64,000 nt of DNA. Source: Blautia faecicola (GTDB lineage Bacteria; Bacillota; Clostridia; Lachnospirales; Lachnospiraceae). Within the stretch, counting starts at the first letter, position 1, and each line of letters opens with the position of its first letter. A model generated the notes under the pieces. That model was not told where the DNA came from. It saw only the letters and a program-made list of their open reading frames with translations, and searched no databases. The position numbers and the translations under genes are program-made. Where the stretch lies: assembly GCF_004123145.1 (NCBI RefSeq), contig NZ_SDKC01000001.1:887501-951500 (forward strand), read 5' to 3'. This document shows, one piece after another, positions 36,460 to 45,122 of the stretch.

Positions 36460-37890
36460 ATGAAAAAAGCAGGAAATGTAGGAAAAAAAGAATATGCGGT
36501 ATGGATCTTTGTGTTTGCGGTTTTTGTGTTTTACCTTGCCTGGGCGCTGGCGGCACCGTTTGATGCATCACCGGATGAGAGTATGCGTTACCAGATCGTG
36601 GAGTTTATTGCAAAGCACGGAAGTCTGCCGGACGGCAGAGATCCGGAAATCCGCAATGCCAACTGGGGCATCTCCTATGCGTTTAACCCGATCCTTCCGT
36701 ACATGGCGGGGGCAGTCCTGGTAAAAATCGTACAGCTGTTTACAGCAAGTTTCCGGGCAACTGTGATCGCTGCGCGTATGGTGAATGTTCTTTTGGGAGG
36801 CGGAATGGCATGGTTTACCTGGAAAATCGGGGAACTGATGTTTCGGCGGAAAGAAGCGGGAAGATTTTTTGCGGTTCTGGTATGTTTTCTTCCGGGCACG
36901 TGCTTTCTGTTCTCGTATATCAATACGGACGGGCTGGCACTGTTTACCACAGCTTGGATCCTGTACGGCTGGTGCAGGGCGTGTAAGGAAGGATGGAGTC
37001 TTTCGGTCTGTATCCAAATGGGAATTGCGATGGGACTGTGCATGCTGTCGTATTACAATGCCTATGGATATCTGCTGATGAGTGCGGTATTTTTTGTCGG
37101 CTGTATGATGAAATGCCAGGAACAGAAATGGGACTGGAAACAGATGATGAAGAAAGGCTGTCTGATGCTGGGAATCGTCTTTCTGGTGGCAGGATGGTGG
37201 TTTATTCGCAGCGGGATCCTGTATGACGGAGATTTTCTGGGAATGAAAACTTCCTCGATCTATGCGGAAAAATACGCGATCGATGAGTTAAAACCTTCGA
37301 ACCGGGTGCTTCCGGTCAATATGGACATGAGTGTTCTGGATATGATGCTCTGGGTGCCGGGAAGCTGGCAGCACAACTGGCTGGTTACGGTACTGGTAAG
37401 TTTTGTCGGAACGTTCGGGCATCTGGATATCTTCATGCCGTATCTGTGGAGTAAACTGTATCTGCTTGTGTTTACTGTGGGAATCCTCGGAAACCTCTGG
37501 AAACTGCGCTGGGACTTTGATGTGGCAACCGAATTTATCAGAAAAGCGAAAAAAGCCGATGGGGATGGAGTGACGGTCACAGAGGTTTGGAGAAAAAATA
37601 AAAAATGGAATGTGCGAAACTGGATGCATATCTGTATGGCGGTCGCGATGGTGATACCTGCCGGTCTGCTGGTATATTATGCGTATGCCAGTGATTTTCA
37701 GGCACAGGGGCGGTATATGATGCCGATGGTATTTCCGTTTTTGTATTTTGTGACACTTGGCTATGAGAACTGGCTGGAGAAGCTGACAGGAAAAGAAAAG
37801 ATCAAAATGTGGATCAGTAGAGGCGGACAGGCGATAGCCGTGCTCTCCGCATTGTTGACATACTTTCTGGTATATCGGGCTGCTTACTGA
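36460..37890 (+). CDS. Polytopic membrane protein, GT-C / DUF2142-like
   Basis: The 476-residue protein has about ten membrane helices. An early acidic motif FDASPDESMRYQ (about 30-41) after the first helix corresponds to the catalytic loop position of GT-C enzymes and to the PDE.H motif of the DUF2142 protein at 22362. It is a likely outer-face glycosyltransferase using a polyprenyl-phosphate sugar, consistent with the neighbouring gtrA. Substrate unknown. It ends operon B before a strong terminator. Confidence 0.78.
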   Translation: MKKAGNVGKKEYAVWIFVFAVFVFYLAWALAAPFDASPDESMRYQIVEFIAKHGSLPDGRDPEIRNANWGISYAFNPILPYMAGAVLVKIVQLFTASFRATVIAARMVNVLLGGGMAWFTWKIGELMFRRKEAGRFFAVLVCFLPGTCFLFSYINTDGLALFTTAWILYGWCRACKEGWSLSVCIQMGIAMGLCMLSYYNAYGYLLMSAVFFVGCMMKCQEQKWDWKQMMKKGCLMLGIVFLVAGWWFIRSGILYDGDFLGMKTSSIYAEKYAIDELKPSNRVLPVNMDMSVLDMMLWVPGSWQHNWLVTVLVSFVGTFGHLDIFMPYLWSKLYLLVFTVGILGNLWKLRWDFDVATEFIRKAKKADGDGVTVTEVWRKNKKWNVRNWMHICMAVAMVIPAGLLVYYAYASDFQAQGRYMMPMVFPFLYFVTLGYENWLEKLTGKEKIKMWISRGGQAIAVLSALLTYFLVYRAAY

Positions 37891-37912
37891 TGTACGCTCG
37901 AAGTAACTACTG

Positions 37913-37963
37913 AAAAACGGAGGTTACAGAACATTATTTTTGGTTCTGTAACCTCCGTTTTTT
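37913..37963. terminator. Bidirectional terminator between convergent operons
   Basis: A 20-bp stem (about 37913-37932 with 37943-37962) with A-run and T-run flanks and a 10-base loop. It separates the plus-strand operon B from the minus-strand four-gene operon. Confidence 0.93.
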
Positions 37964-37983
37964 GCTATTGGTTGAAGCAAAAA

Positions 37984-39867
37984 TCAGTCCTGGGACTGAC
38001 TGCACCGAAACAGTGAAAATTCATCATTCTGCCAGATACAGGTAAAGCTTTCCGGCAGTGTGTTCTCCGGAAGTGTTCGGGTATATAAGACAAGATAGTC
38101 AATACCGGACGATTGCATCTGCTGTTCAATCTGTGCTGCATCCCAGTGACAGTCCTCGTACAGTGGCGTATAGAGCTGTGTCTGCAGGCTGCTGTACTCC
38201 GCGGCTTTTTTGTTTACTTCAAACGTACCGCTGGAATAGCGGTTGATGAATGTGGCGATATCGCCGCAGTATTCCCGGATTCCATAGGAAATTTCTTCCG
38301 GAAGAAATAATGTTTTGGAAGAATCTGTGCCGACATCCGCATGGATGGCATCGGCAATCTGTACGCTCCGGGAATCCAGCTTGTATGGATTTTCACGAAG
38401 CTCCCAGGTTCCGTTTTCAAAAACAGAACTGCCACAGGAGAAAATAAGCGTGGCGGCAACCGATACGGCAAGGACCCGTTCCCGGTTACTGACACATTTT
38501 TCTGCCAGGAGGATCATCGCGATCACCATAGTCAGGGGAATGTGAAGTAACCAGAAGATTCTCCAGTATACCGCTGTTCCGGTGACCAGCTGCGCAACGG
38601 GAGTGATGGCAGCGGGATTGGCAAAGGTAAGAAACAGGATCAGTGTCGGATAGACAATGACCTGTCGGATCCGTTTCATGGAAAAAAGCAGGACAATGAG
38701 CAGAGCGGCTATAAAGCCGATCAGAAAGATCCCCCGGCTGTTCAGAAAACGTGTAAACAGCTGATCAAAATAAGAGAGGGTATCCACGCCCTCGGTCACC
38801 TGCTCCTGTACCGAAACGGTATCCGCACTTCCGGTGTAGATCAGCACCAGTTTCGTCAGTACCCATGGGAGAACGCCCAGAATGGGCAGGCAAAGCATGG
38901 CGGAAGAACGAAACTTCCGTTCCGAAATACTTTTTCCCGCCCAGAGGCAGAAATACAGGATCGGGTAGAGATATACGGCAACTGTCGTTGTGCCAAAACC
39001 GGCTAAGAGAATCAGCCAGAGGAACACAACCTCACGAAATGATATCTTTTCGGAAAGTTCCAGGAACGCCAGAATCATAATCGGAAGGAAGATGGCTACG
39101 AAAAATGATTTTCCCTGCCAGATCCGCTGTAACAGGAACGATCCGCTTCCATAGATCGTAGATCCGCCATACAGGTTGATGATGCTGTAAAGAAGGCAGA
39201 ACTCCAGGTGGAGCGAACGGCTGACTTTTCTGGCAATTGCGCGGATGACCGCATAGTGGCATACGATGGCAAAGACCGGCCAGACCGTATGAGCCAGAAA
39301 GGCGATATTTACACCGAAAACGTTGTGGATCAGTGCATAAAGGATCTCAAAACTCACCAGTGCGTACTGATTGGAAGCAGAAAAACCGGCAAGACCGGAA
39401 GATGGTTCCACGGTTCCGACGGAGCCGGTGAAAGCAAAGGTATTTGCCTGTGCCAGATAATAGCTGTCATCAATATCCGTATGCTGGAACAAAACAACGT
39501 AACTGATCTGCCAGACAATCATTACAAGGAAGAGCAGAAACAGTAGAAGATGATACCGGTCAGCTGCGAAGGTCCGTAACTGTCCGGTAATCCGTTTTTT
39601 GTTTTTTCTGAGATACTTCAGAGTGACCGGAACAGCAAAACAAAAGCAGATGCCGTAGAAAACGGTCAGTGCAAGGAGCAGATACCGGATATTCCATCCC
39701 AACAGCATAAACGGGGTGGCAAACAGATAAAAGGACGCAAAGAAAACAATGAGTCCAGTGACGAACAGGTGACGATCCGAGGGCTTCCCGGAAAGGTTTC
39801 GAAACGTAATTCCCAGTACAAGGCAGATGCACCATAGCAGCAGGGGAATGGCAACAATAGCGATCAT
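37984..39867 (-). CDS. Large polytopic membrane protein of unknown function (GT-C-like)
   Basis: The 627-residue protein has about twelve membrane helices and a C-terminal soluble part (about 495-627). After the fourth helix it carries HTDIDDSYYLAQA (about 135-147), a DxDD motif in the loop position where GT-C enzymes hold catalytic acids. It may act as an outer-face glycosyltransferase or a polymerase; no wzy is otherwise obvious in the window. It overlaps the ATP-grasp gene by 4 bases. Confidence 0.7.
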   Translation of the reverse strand: MIAIVAIPLLLWCICLVLGITFRNLSGKPSDRHLFVTGLIVFFASFYLFATPFMLLGWNIRYLLLALTVFYGICFCFAVPVTLKYLRKNKKRITGQLRTFAADRYHLLLFLLFLVMIVWQISYVVLFQHTDIDDSYYLAQANTFAFTGSVGTVEPSSGLAGFSASNQYALVSFEILYALIHNVFGVNIAFLAHTVWPVFAIVCHYAVIRAIARKVSRSLHLEFCLLYSIINLYGGSTIYGSGSFLLQRIWQGKSFFVAIFLPIMILAFLELSEKISFREVVFLWLILLAGFGTTTVAVYLYPILYFCLWAGKSISERKFRSSAMLCLPILGVLPWVLTKLVLIYTGSADTVSVQEQVTEGVDTLSYFDQLFTRFLNSRGIFLIGFIAALLIVLLFSMKRIRQVIVYPTLILFLTFANPAAITPVAQLVTGTAVYWRIFWLLHIPLTMVIAMILLAEKCVSNRERVLAVSVAATLIFSCGSSVFENGTWELRENPYKLDSRSVQIADAIHADVGTDSSKTLFLPEEISYGIREYCGDIATFINRYSSGTFEVNKKAAEYSSLQTQLYTPLYEDCHWDAAQIEQQMQSSGIDYLVLYTRTLPENTLPESFTCIWQNDEFSLFRCSQSQD

Positions 39868-41156
39868 AAGCCCTCCCCGGACCCGGAAAGATCCGTATCC
39901 GCCGGATATACCGGCATCTGGTTGCGATAAAGAACTTCATTTCCATCGTCATCCGGTATGATCATGGTGGTAAAAAATTCCTCTGTCACCTGATCCAGTT
40001 CTTTCCTGGACGGACAGGAGATATAGTACAGCGCCACATAAGGATTCGGTCCGTGGGCGATGACAGATTCTCCTTCATGATAAAAAATCCATGGCTTTTT
40101 CACTGCCGGATGAGATGCCAGTTTCTGCGGAACGGAAAGATCACGAATCGGTAACAGACGCCCCTGAAAATACAGGACTGCGCCGTGGCAGACCGGCTTT
40201 CGTGGATCGTGCTGAGCCAGCATCTGTTCCAGCGCAGGAACATCATACAGATAATTTAACAGCAGATCTTCGATGGAGAATCCGTATACCATATCGGTGA
40301 GTTCATGTTCGTATCCGAAGAAACGGGCGGCAATCTCACAGACCTGGATACCGCTTTCTGGTTTCCAGAAAAACTGCATGGATAAAGCGCCTTCTTTCTG
40401 ACCGGTTCGGTCGGCGTAGCGCTGTAAAAGATCGGCTGCCGGAGAAACCACCTGCTCGTAGAGGCAGGATGGATAGACATTTCTGGTGCTGATCGGGATC
40501 TCACCCGGTCCGATGTCGGTTTTTTCGCGGTCTGCGATGCTGATCACATGGACGTTTCCTTTATGTACCCAGGTCATCATATTGAATTCGTACCCGTCGT
40601 TGTACTCTTCCACAAGAATCTCCGGAAGATCGGTAAAGGAAGCGGTTTCTGTGATCGCCTGTTTCAGTTCTTCGAGATTGTGTACCACATAGATGCCGCG
40701 GGATCCGTATTTATCCAGTGGTTTTGTCACCAGCGGAAAATGCAGGTGAGAGATCAGCTCCGGAGCAAATCCAGTGGTTGGGATCTTCGCAAAACCGGGA
40801 GAGGGAAGACCGAGTTCTTCGAGCAGTCCCCGGGTGGCGGATTTGTCGCGATACCAGGGAAGCTGTTCCGGGTTCAGATAGCAGGGAAGACCGGCTTTCG
40901 CGGAAATCTTCACCATACATTCCAGCAGAAGATCGGAAAACGAGGTGAGGATGCCATCCACCTGTTTTTCTTTGCAGAGAGCGGCGATCCGGTCCGTATC
41001 GGTGACCGGGATCACATAAGATTCGTCGGCAAAGGCACGTGCCGGACCGTCCGGGTAGCCGTCGCAGACGATGGTATAGATACCCCGGGCTCTGGCTTTC
41101 TGCACCAGCTGTTCAAATTCCCCGAGGGTTCCAAGAATCAGTAAGCGTTTGTTCAT
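39864..41156 (-). CDS. ATP-grasp domain protein (carboxylate-amine ligase type)
   Basis: The 430-residue protein has a Rossmann-like N-domain (LILGTLGEFEQLVQKAR, 5-21) and an ATP-grasp core with KSATRGLLEELGLPSP (109-124), VTKPLDKYGSRGIY and later metal ligands near EIAARFFG. Enzymes of this fold join a carboxylate to an amine via an acyl phosphate. In a glycan locus it might attach an amino acid or amidate an acidic sugar. That reaction is inferred. It lies 14 bases after the DegT-like gene and overlaps the membrane protein gene by 4. Confidence 0.82.
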   Translation of the reverse strand: MNKRLLILGTLGEFEQLVQKARARGIYTIVCDGYPDGPARAFADESYVIPVTDTDRIAALCKEKQVDGILTSFSDLLLECMVKISAKAGLPCYLNPEQLPWYRDKSATRGLLEELGLPSPGFAKIPTTGFAPELISHLHFPLVTKPLDKYGSRGIYVVHNLEELKQAITETASFTDLPEILVEEYNDGYEFNMMTWVHKGNVHVISIADREKTDIGPGEIPISTRNVYPSCLYEQVVSPAADLLQRYADRTGQKEGALSMQFFWKPESGIQVCEIAARFFGYEHELTDMVYGFSIEDLLLNYLYDVPALEQMLAQHDPRKPVCHGAVLYFQGRLLPIRDLSVPQKLASHPAVKKPWIFYHEGESVIAHGPNPYVALYYISCPSRKELDQVTEEFFTTMIIPDDDGNEVLYRNQMPVYPADTDLSGSGEGL

Positions 41157-41170
41157 AATAATCCTTTCTT

Positions 41171-42133
41171 CTAAGGTTCCAGTGCATGGATCACATCGGC
41201 GATCCGCTGCATCTCTTCTTTCCCGTAACGCTGGTCACAGGGGAGCGGGAGAATATCTGCCGCCCACTGATATTCGTAAGAGTCGGGCGCACAGTCCCGG
41301 ATCACGTTGGACCAGTTGGTTGGAACAAAGATTTTTTCTTTCGCCAGCGCTTTTCGCAGCGCAATCCCGTTTTTATGATAATACGGATAGGCGAAAGGTC
41401 CGTCCGGTATCACGCGGGTAAACGGTGACTCGGAGGGGAGCAGTTCTTTCAGAAAAGCGTAATTTTCATTTCGTTTCTGACGGATCTGTTCGTAGTCGAT
41501 CGCTTTTAACAGGTTCTGCGTCAGGCGGGACATTGTGCGGATCTCCATCTGGTGATAGGTCGCTGCGTTGTCTAACATTTTCTGATAATACGTTCCGGCA
41601 TCTTTTTCGAAGCGGCCGAGAATATGTCCCATACGTTTTGCGGAGACGTCCTGCTCCTTTTCGGCAGTGAGCGTGGCATCTGTGGAAAGATAGGCGCCGT
41701 CACTCAGCCCGAAAAATTTCCGGCAGGAATACAGAGTATCCACACCGGGAAGCGGACGCTGGTAAAAAGCGTGGGTGTGATCCACGATGATATTTTCATA
41801 GTGTTTTTTATAATACAGAATCTTTTCATCCGTCAGCTGTCCGTAATAATTGACCAGATAGAGGTACTCCCCGGTATGCAGGGAAAGGTCAGGGGGGAGA
41901 ACCGGTGCAAGATCTTTATCCAGCGGATAGAAGATCACATGGGTTCCCTGTCTTTCACAGGCATCGATCACGGAGTCACAGAGGAAAAACGGAAGATAGA
42001 GTGTCTCAATCTTACGGGATTCCAGCAGCCAGCAGAGGGCTGTACGGCCAAGATTCACTTTTACAAGATCAGGATAATATTCTTTCCCGTGGAAAACTTC
42101 CAGTTCCAGATATCCACCAATTTCCTGTTTCAT
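41171..42133 (-). CDS. DegT/DnrJ-like aminotransferase-fold protein (short)
   Basis: The 320-residue protein has the type I PLP fold pattern: a VDHTHAF motif (117-123) with the cofactor Asp118, and SCRKFFGLSDGAYL (136-149) where K139 is the likely PLP lysine. It is shorter than usual for sugar aminotransferases (about 370-390). It may act on a nucleotide sugar or provide the amine that the adjacent ATP-grasp enzyme uses. The target is unknown. Confidence 0.78.
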   Translation of the reverse strand: MKQEIGGYLELEVFHGKEYYPDLVKVNLGRTALCWLLESRKIETLYLPFFLCDSVIDACERQGTHVIFYPLDKDLAPVLPPDLSLHTGEYLYLVNYYGQLTDEKILYYKKHYENIIVDHTHAFYQRPLPGVDTLYSCRKFFGLSDGAYLSTDATLTAEKEQDVSAKRMGHILGRFEKDAGTYYQKMLDNAATYHQMEIRTMSRLTQNLLKAIDYEQIRQKRNENYAFLKELLPSESPFTRVIPDGPFAYPYYHKNGIALRKALAKEKIFVPTNWSNVIRDCAPDSYEYQWAADILPLPCDQRYGKEEMQRIADVIHALEP

Positions 42134-42145
42134 ACAATCCTCCTG

Positions 42146-43075
42146 TCAGACATCTTTTCTTCGGATGACATAATGCGGCATTTTCTTGGATTCGTTCAGA
42201 ATATTCATCAGATAAATCCCCATGATTCCGATGGAAAGCAGAGTGATACCGAAGAATGCCAGCAGTACGAGCATCAGGGAAGTCCAGCCTTCCACGGAGA
42301 CACCGTAGAGGAAATACCGGATCAGGAAGAAAATTCCGAGTCCCACACTGACCAGAAAACTGCAGATACCGAAATCACGAACCAGAAGCAGCGGGAAGGC
42401 TGAGTGGGAAGTGATATCGTAGAGCAGATCTTTGACCAGGCGGCGGAAAGAATAACCGCTTTTTCCGTAGGCTCTCGCATCATGGTGCACCGGTACATTG
42501 ATGATCCGGTTGGAACTTAACACCAGAAGGTTGCCGATCTGTGGAAGATAGGTGTTTGTCTGCAACATGGCTTCCACGAGGAACCGGCGGATCAGACGGA
42601 AACTGGTGATCTGCAGATCCGGGTCTTTTCCGAGCATCTTGGAGGTAGCCCAGACAGAGACTTTGGTTCCGAGCCGGCGGATCGGTCCGTGCTTTCTTCC
42701 CTCGTAACTTGCGATGATGACATCCACATCGTCCCGTTCTTTGATGGTGTTGATCAGTTTCGGGATCTCTTCCGGCGGATGCTGAAGATCGTCATCCATG
42801 GTGATGATGAAATCTCCCTCCGCATGGGAAAATCCACACAGGAGAGCTGGATGCTGTCCGAAGTTTCTCGCCATCTGGATGATCTTTACGCGGGAATCCT
42901 TCTGCCGCAGTTCTTCCATGATCTGGTAGGAACGGTCTTTGGAACCGTCATCCACAAGGATCAGTTCAAACGGTTCCTGCACGGTTTCGCGGAAGACTTT
43001 CTCGAGACGTGTATAAAGTTCCGTTAAGGTATGTTCCGAATTATACACCGGAACAACAACAGAATATAAACTCAT
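42146..43075 (-). CDS. GT2 glycosyltransferase with two C-terminal membrane helices (GtrB/ArnC type)
   Basis: The 309-residue protein has SVVVPVYNSE (4-13), VDDGSKD (41-47) and DDDLQHPPEE (94-103), followed by two membrane helices (about 228-252 and 266-292). This layout belongs to enzymes that make undecaprenyl-phosphate-linked monosaccharides for outer-face transferases. It is the first gene of the four-gene minus operon, so the lipid-linked sugar could feed the membrane protein at its end. CTTTCTT on the plus strand gives an AAGAAAGG site before ATG. Confidence 0.92.
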   Translation of the reverse strand: MSLYSVVVPVYNSEHTLTELYTRLEKVFRETVQEPFELILVDDGSKDRSYQIMEELRQKDSRVKIIQMARNFGQHPALLCGFSHAEGDFIITMDDDLQHPPEEIPKLINTIKERDDVDVIIASYEGRKHGPIRRLGTKVSVWATSKMLGKDPDLQITSFRLIRRFLVEAMLQTNTYLPQIGNLLVLSSNRIINVPVHHDARAYGKSGYSFRRLVKDLLYDITSHSAFPLLLVRDFGICSFLVSVGLGIFFLIRYFLYGVSVEGWTSLMLVLLAFFGITLLSIGIMGIYLMNILNESKKMPHYVIRRKDV

Positions 43076-43119
43076 AGTATCTTGTGTTTCCTTTCTTAAA
43101 GGGTTGTTTTCTGTGCTTC

Positions 43120-43148
43120 ATCATATCATTTTCAATCCCTTATTTCAA
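43120..43148 (-). promoter_or_regulatory. Sigma-A promoter of the GT2/DegT/ATP-grasp operon
   Basis: On the minus strand TTGAAA (43143-43148), 17 bases, TATGAT (43120-43125). It is divergent from the licD promoter only 24 bases away. Confidence 0.8.
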
Positions 43149-43172
43149 GGTTTTCCGGGGAAACGGCTCACC

Positions 43173-43201
43173 TTGACAAGGGATTTTACAACAGATATAA
43201 T
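43173..43201 (+). promoter_or_regulatory. Full-consensus sigma-A promoter of licD-GT2-wzx
   Basis: A perfect TTGACA (43173-43178), a 17-base spacer and a perfect TATAAT (43196-43201), the strongest match in the window together with the one at 51254. Confidence 0.92.
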
Positions 43202-43242
43202 GGTGCAAGATCAAAGCACGTAAAAGGCGGGGAGGAACAGTT

Positions 43243-44115
43243 TTGCAGTACAGAGAATACGATACGGAAATATTGAATCGAATCAAGGATGTGGAAAAAC
43301 AGATTTTATGCAAATATATCGAAATCTGTGAAAAATATCATCTGCGCTATTTCGTGGCGTTCGGAACGCTGCTCGGAACGGTGCGGCATAAGGGATTTAT
43401 TCCCTGGGACGATGATATTGATGTGGGAATGCCGAGAGAAGATTATGAAAAATTCCTTCAGATCGCACAGAAAGAATGCGGGGAAGAGTATTTTCTTCAG
43501 ACTGTCGATACGGATCCGGAGTATCATCTGTATTTTGCAAAGTTGCGTATGAATCACACCCGTTTTGTGGAAAACAGTCTGCAAAAGGCGGGAAGCGTTA
43601 CCGGATTCTATATTGATATCTTTCCTTATGATGAGATCTCGGATGATGAGGCAGAGATGGAAAAACAGCTGAACCGGGCGGTGCGCTGGGGGATGATCCT
43701 GAGTATCTATAAGGTTAAAGAGCCGCAGATCGGTCAGTACGGACCGGCAAAAGATTTTGTGATGCGCTCCATCTGGCATATTCTGCACGGGGGGATGCAT
43801 CTTTGCGGGATCTCTGCAAAGACGGTCTGGAAAAAGTGCAACCAGGCATTTATGCAGAAACCGGAGAAGGGAAGTTCCCGGATGACAACCTTTGCCGCAG
43901 ATGCAAAAAAATGGATCATTGAGAAAAAAGAGATCGAACAGCTGGTGGATGTGCCGTTTGAGGATATCACCGTGAAGATTCCAGGCGGATACGATGCCAT
44001 TCTTACCAGATGTTACGGAGATTATATGAAACTTCCGGATGAAAAAGACAGGGTAAACCATATGCCTGTAGAGATCCAGTTTCCGGGAGAAGAGGTAATG
44101 ACATTTGGAAAATGA
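43243..44115 (+). CDS. LicD family phosphotransferase
   Basis: The 290-residue protein carries the LicD core GTLLGTVRHKGFIPWDDDID (41-60) with the Asp cluster 56-60. LicD enzymes move a phosphodiester-linked group, classically phosphocholine from CDP-choline, onto sugars of teichoic acids or glycans. The start is TTG, with GGGAGG 7 bases upstream. No choline kinase or cytidylyltransferase gene is visible here, so the donor could be another CDP-alcohol, such as CDP-glycerol from tagD. It overlaps the next gene by 11 bases. Confidence 0.92.
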   Translation: MQYREYDTEILNRIKDVEKQILCKYIEICEKYHLRYFVAFGTLLGTVRHKGFIPWDDDIDVGMPREDYEKFLQIAQKECGEEYFLQTVDTDPEYHLYFAKLRMNHTRFVENSLQKAGSVTGFYIDIFPYDEISDDEAEMEKQLNRAVRWGMILSIYKVKEPQIGQYGPAKDFVMRSIWHILHGGMHLCGISAKTVWKKCNQAFMQKPEKGSSRMTTFAADAKKWIIEKKEIEQLVDVPFEDITVKIPGGYDAILTRCYGDYMKLPDEKDRVNHMPVEIQFPGEEVMTFGK

Positions 44116-45106
44116 AAAGAAAGCACCTATCAGAGTATCGGTGATCGTTCCGGTCTATAACGCGGAAAGCTATCTTCGCACATGCCTGGATTCGATTTTA
44201 CAGCAGACACTTGAGGATATTGAAATCCTTGCGGTAGATGACGGAAGCAAAGATCACTCAGCGGAGATACTGAGAGAATATGAAAAAAACTATCCGGATA
44301 CGATCCATGCGATCTATCAGGAAAACCAGGGGCAGTCAGTGGCGCGAAACCATGCACTGGCGATGGCGTCCGGAGAGTTCGTGGCGTTTGTGGACAGCGA
44401 CGATTACATAGGAAAAGATTTTCTGAAGAAAATGTATGACACCGCCATAGAACAGAAGTCGGACATGGTGATGTGCAATTATACCAAGGTGACGGAGCAG
44501 GGCGAGATCATTCAGAAGTATGAGATCAATTATCAGGAAAACGGGATCCGGATCCCGTCGTATCTTTGCTGTAACCGTCTGGTTCGAAGACAACTGTTTG
44601 ACACCTGGAAGATCCGCTTCCGGGAAGGCGTGATCTGCGAAGATATTCCGCTGATCTTAAAACTGGAAGCTGTTGCCGCAAACATTCAGACCATCGGGGA
44701 CGGAGAATATTATTACCGTGCGAATCCCCAGTCGACAACCTCGACGATCAAAAACCGGAAACTGGAGATGCGGCAGCTGCCTTTCGGAGAGCTGCGGGAT
44801 GCCATCACATTTTGTACAGATAAAGAGCATCCGATGGATCCGTTAAAACTGGAATTTTTTATCTGCCGGATCATGACAAGCCTGTTGTTTGACACGGGAA
44901 GAGGATGCCGCAAAGAGGTGAAAGACGGAATGTGCCGGGAAGTACAGGAGATTATGAAGAACTGTTTCCCGAAATGCTATAAAAATCCTTATATAAAAGT
45001 GGGATATTTTCACCAACTTCCGGCGGTACAAAAGATCGGACCGTGGATTTTTGTGTGTGCACTCCGGGTACACGGACTGAAACTTCTGGCGAAACTGATA
45101 GGCTGA
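44105..45106 (+). CDS. GT2 family glycosyltransferase
   Basis: The 333-residue protein has the GT2 signature VSVIVPVYNAESYLRTCLDS (12-31), VDDGSKD and VDSDDY (metal site, about 95-100). The start codon is TTG 44105, inside the end of licD, so translation is coupled. Sugar and acceptor are unknown. Confidence 0.9.
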   Translation: MENEKKAPIRVSVIVPVYNAESYLRTCLDSILQQTLEDIEILAVDDGSKDHSAEILREYEKNYPDTIHAIYQENQGQSVARNHALAMASGEFVAFVDSDDYIGKDFLKKMYDTAIEQKSDMVMCNYTKVTEQGEIIQKYEINYQENGIRIPSYLCCNRLVRRQLFDTWKIRFREGVICEDIPLILKLEAVAANIQTIGDGEYYYRANPQSTTSTIKNRKLEMRQLPFGELRDAITFCTDKEHPMDPLKLEFFICRIMTSLLFDTGRGCRKEVKDGMCREVQEIMKNCFPKCYKNPYIKVGYFHQLPAVQKIGPWIFVCALRVHGLKLLAKLIG

Positions 45107-45122
45107 ACAAAAAGGAAAAAAT

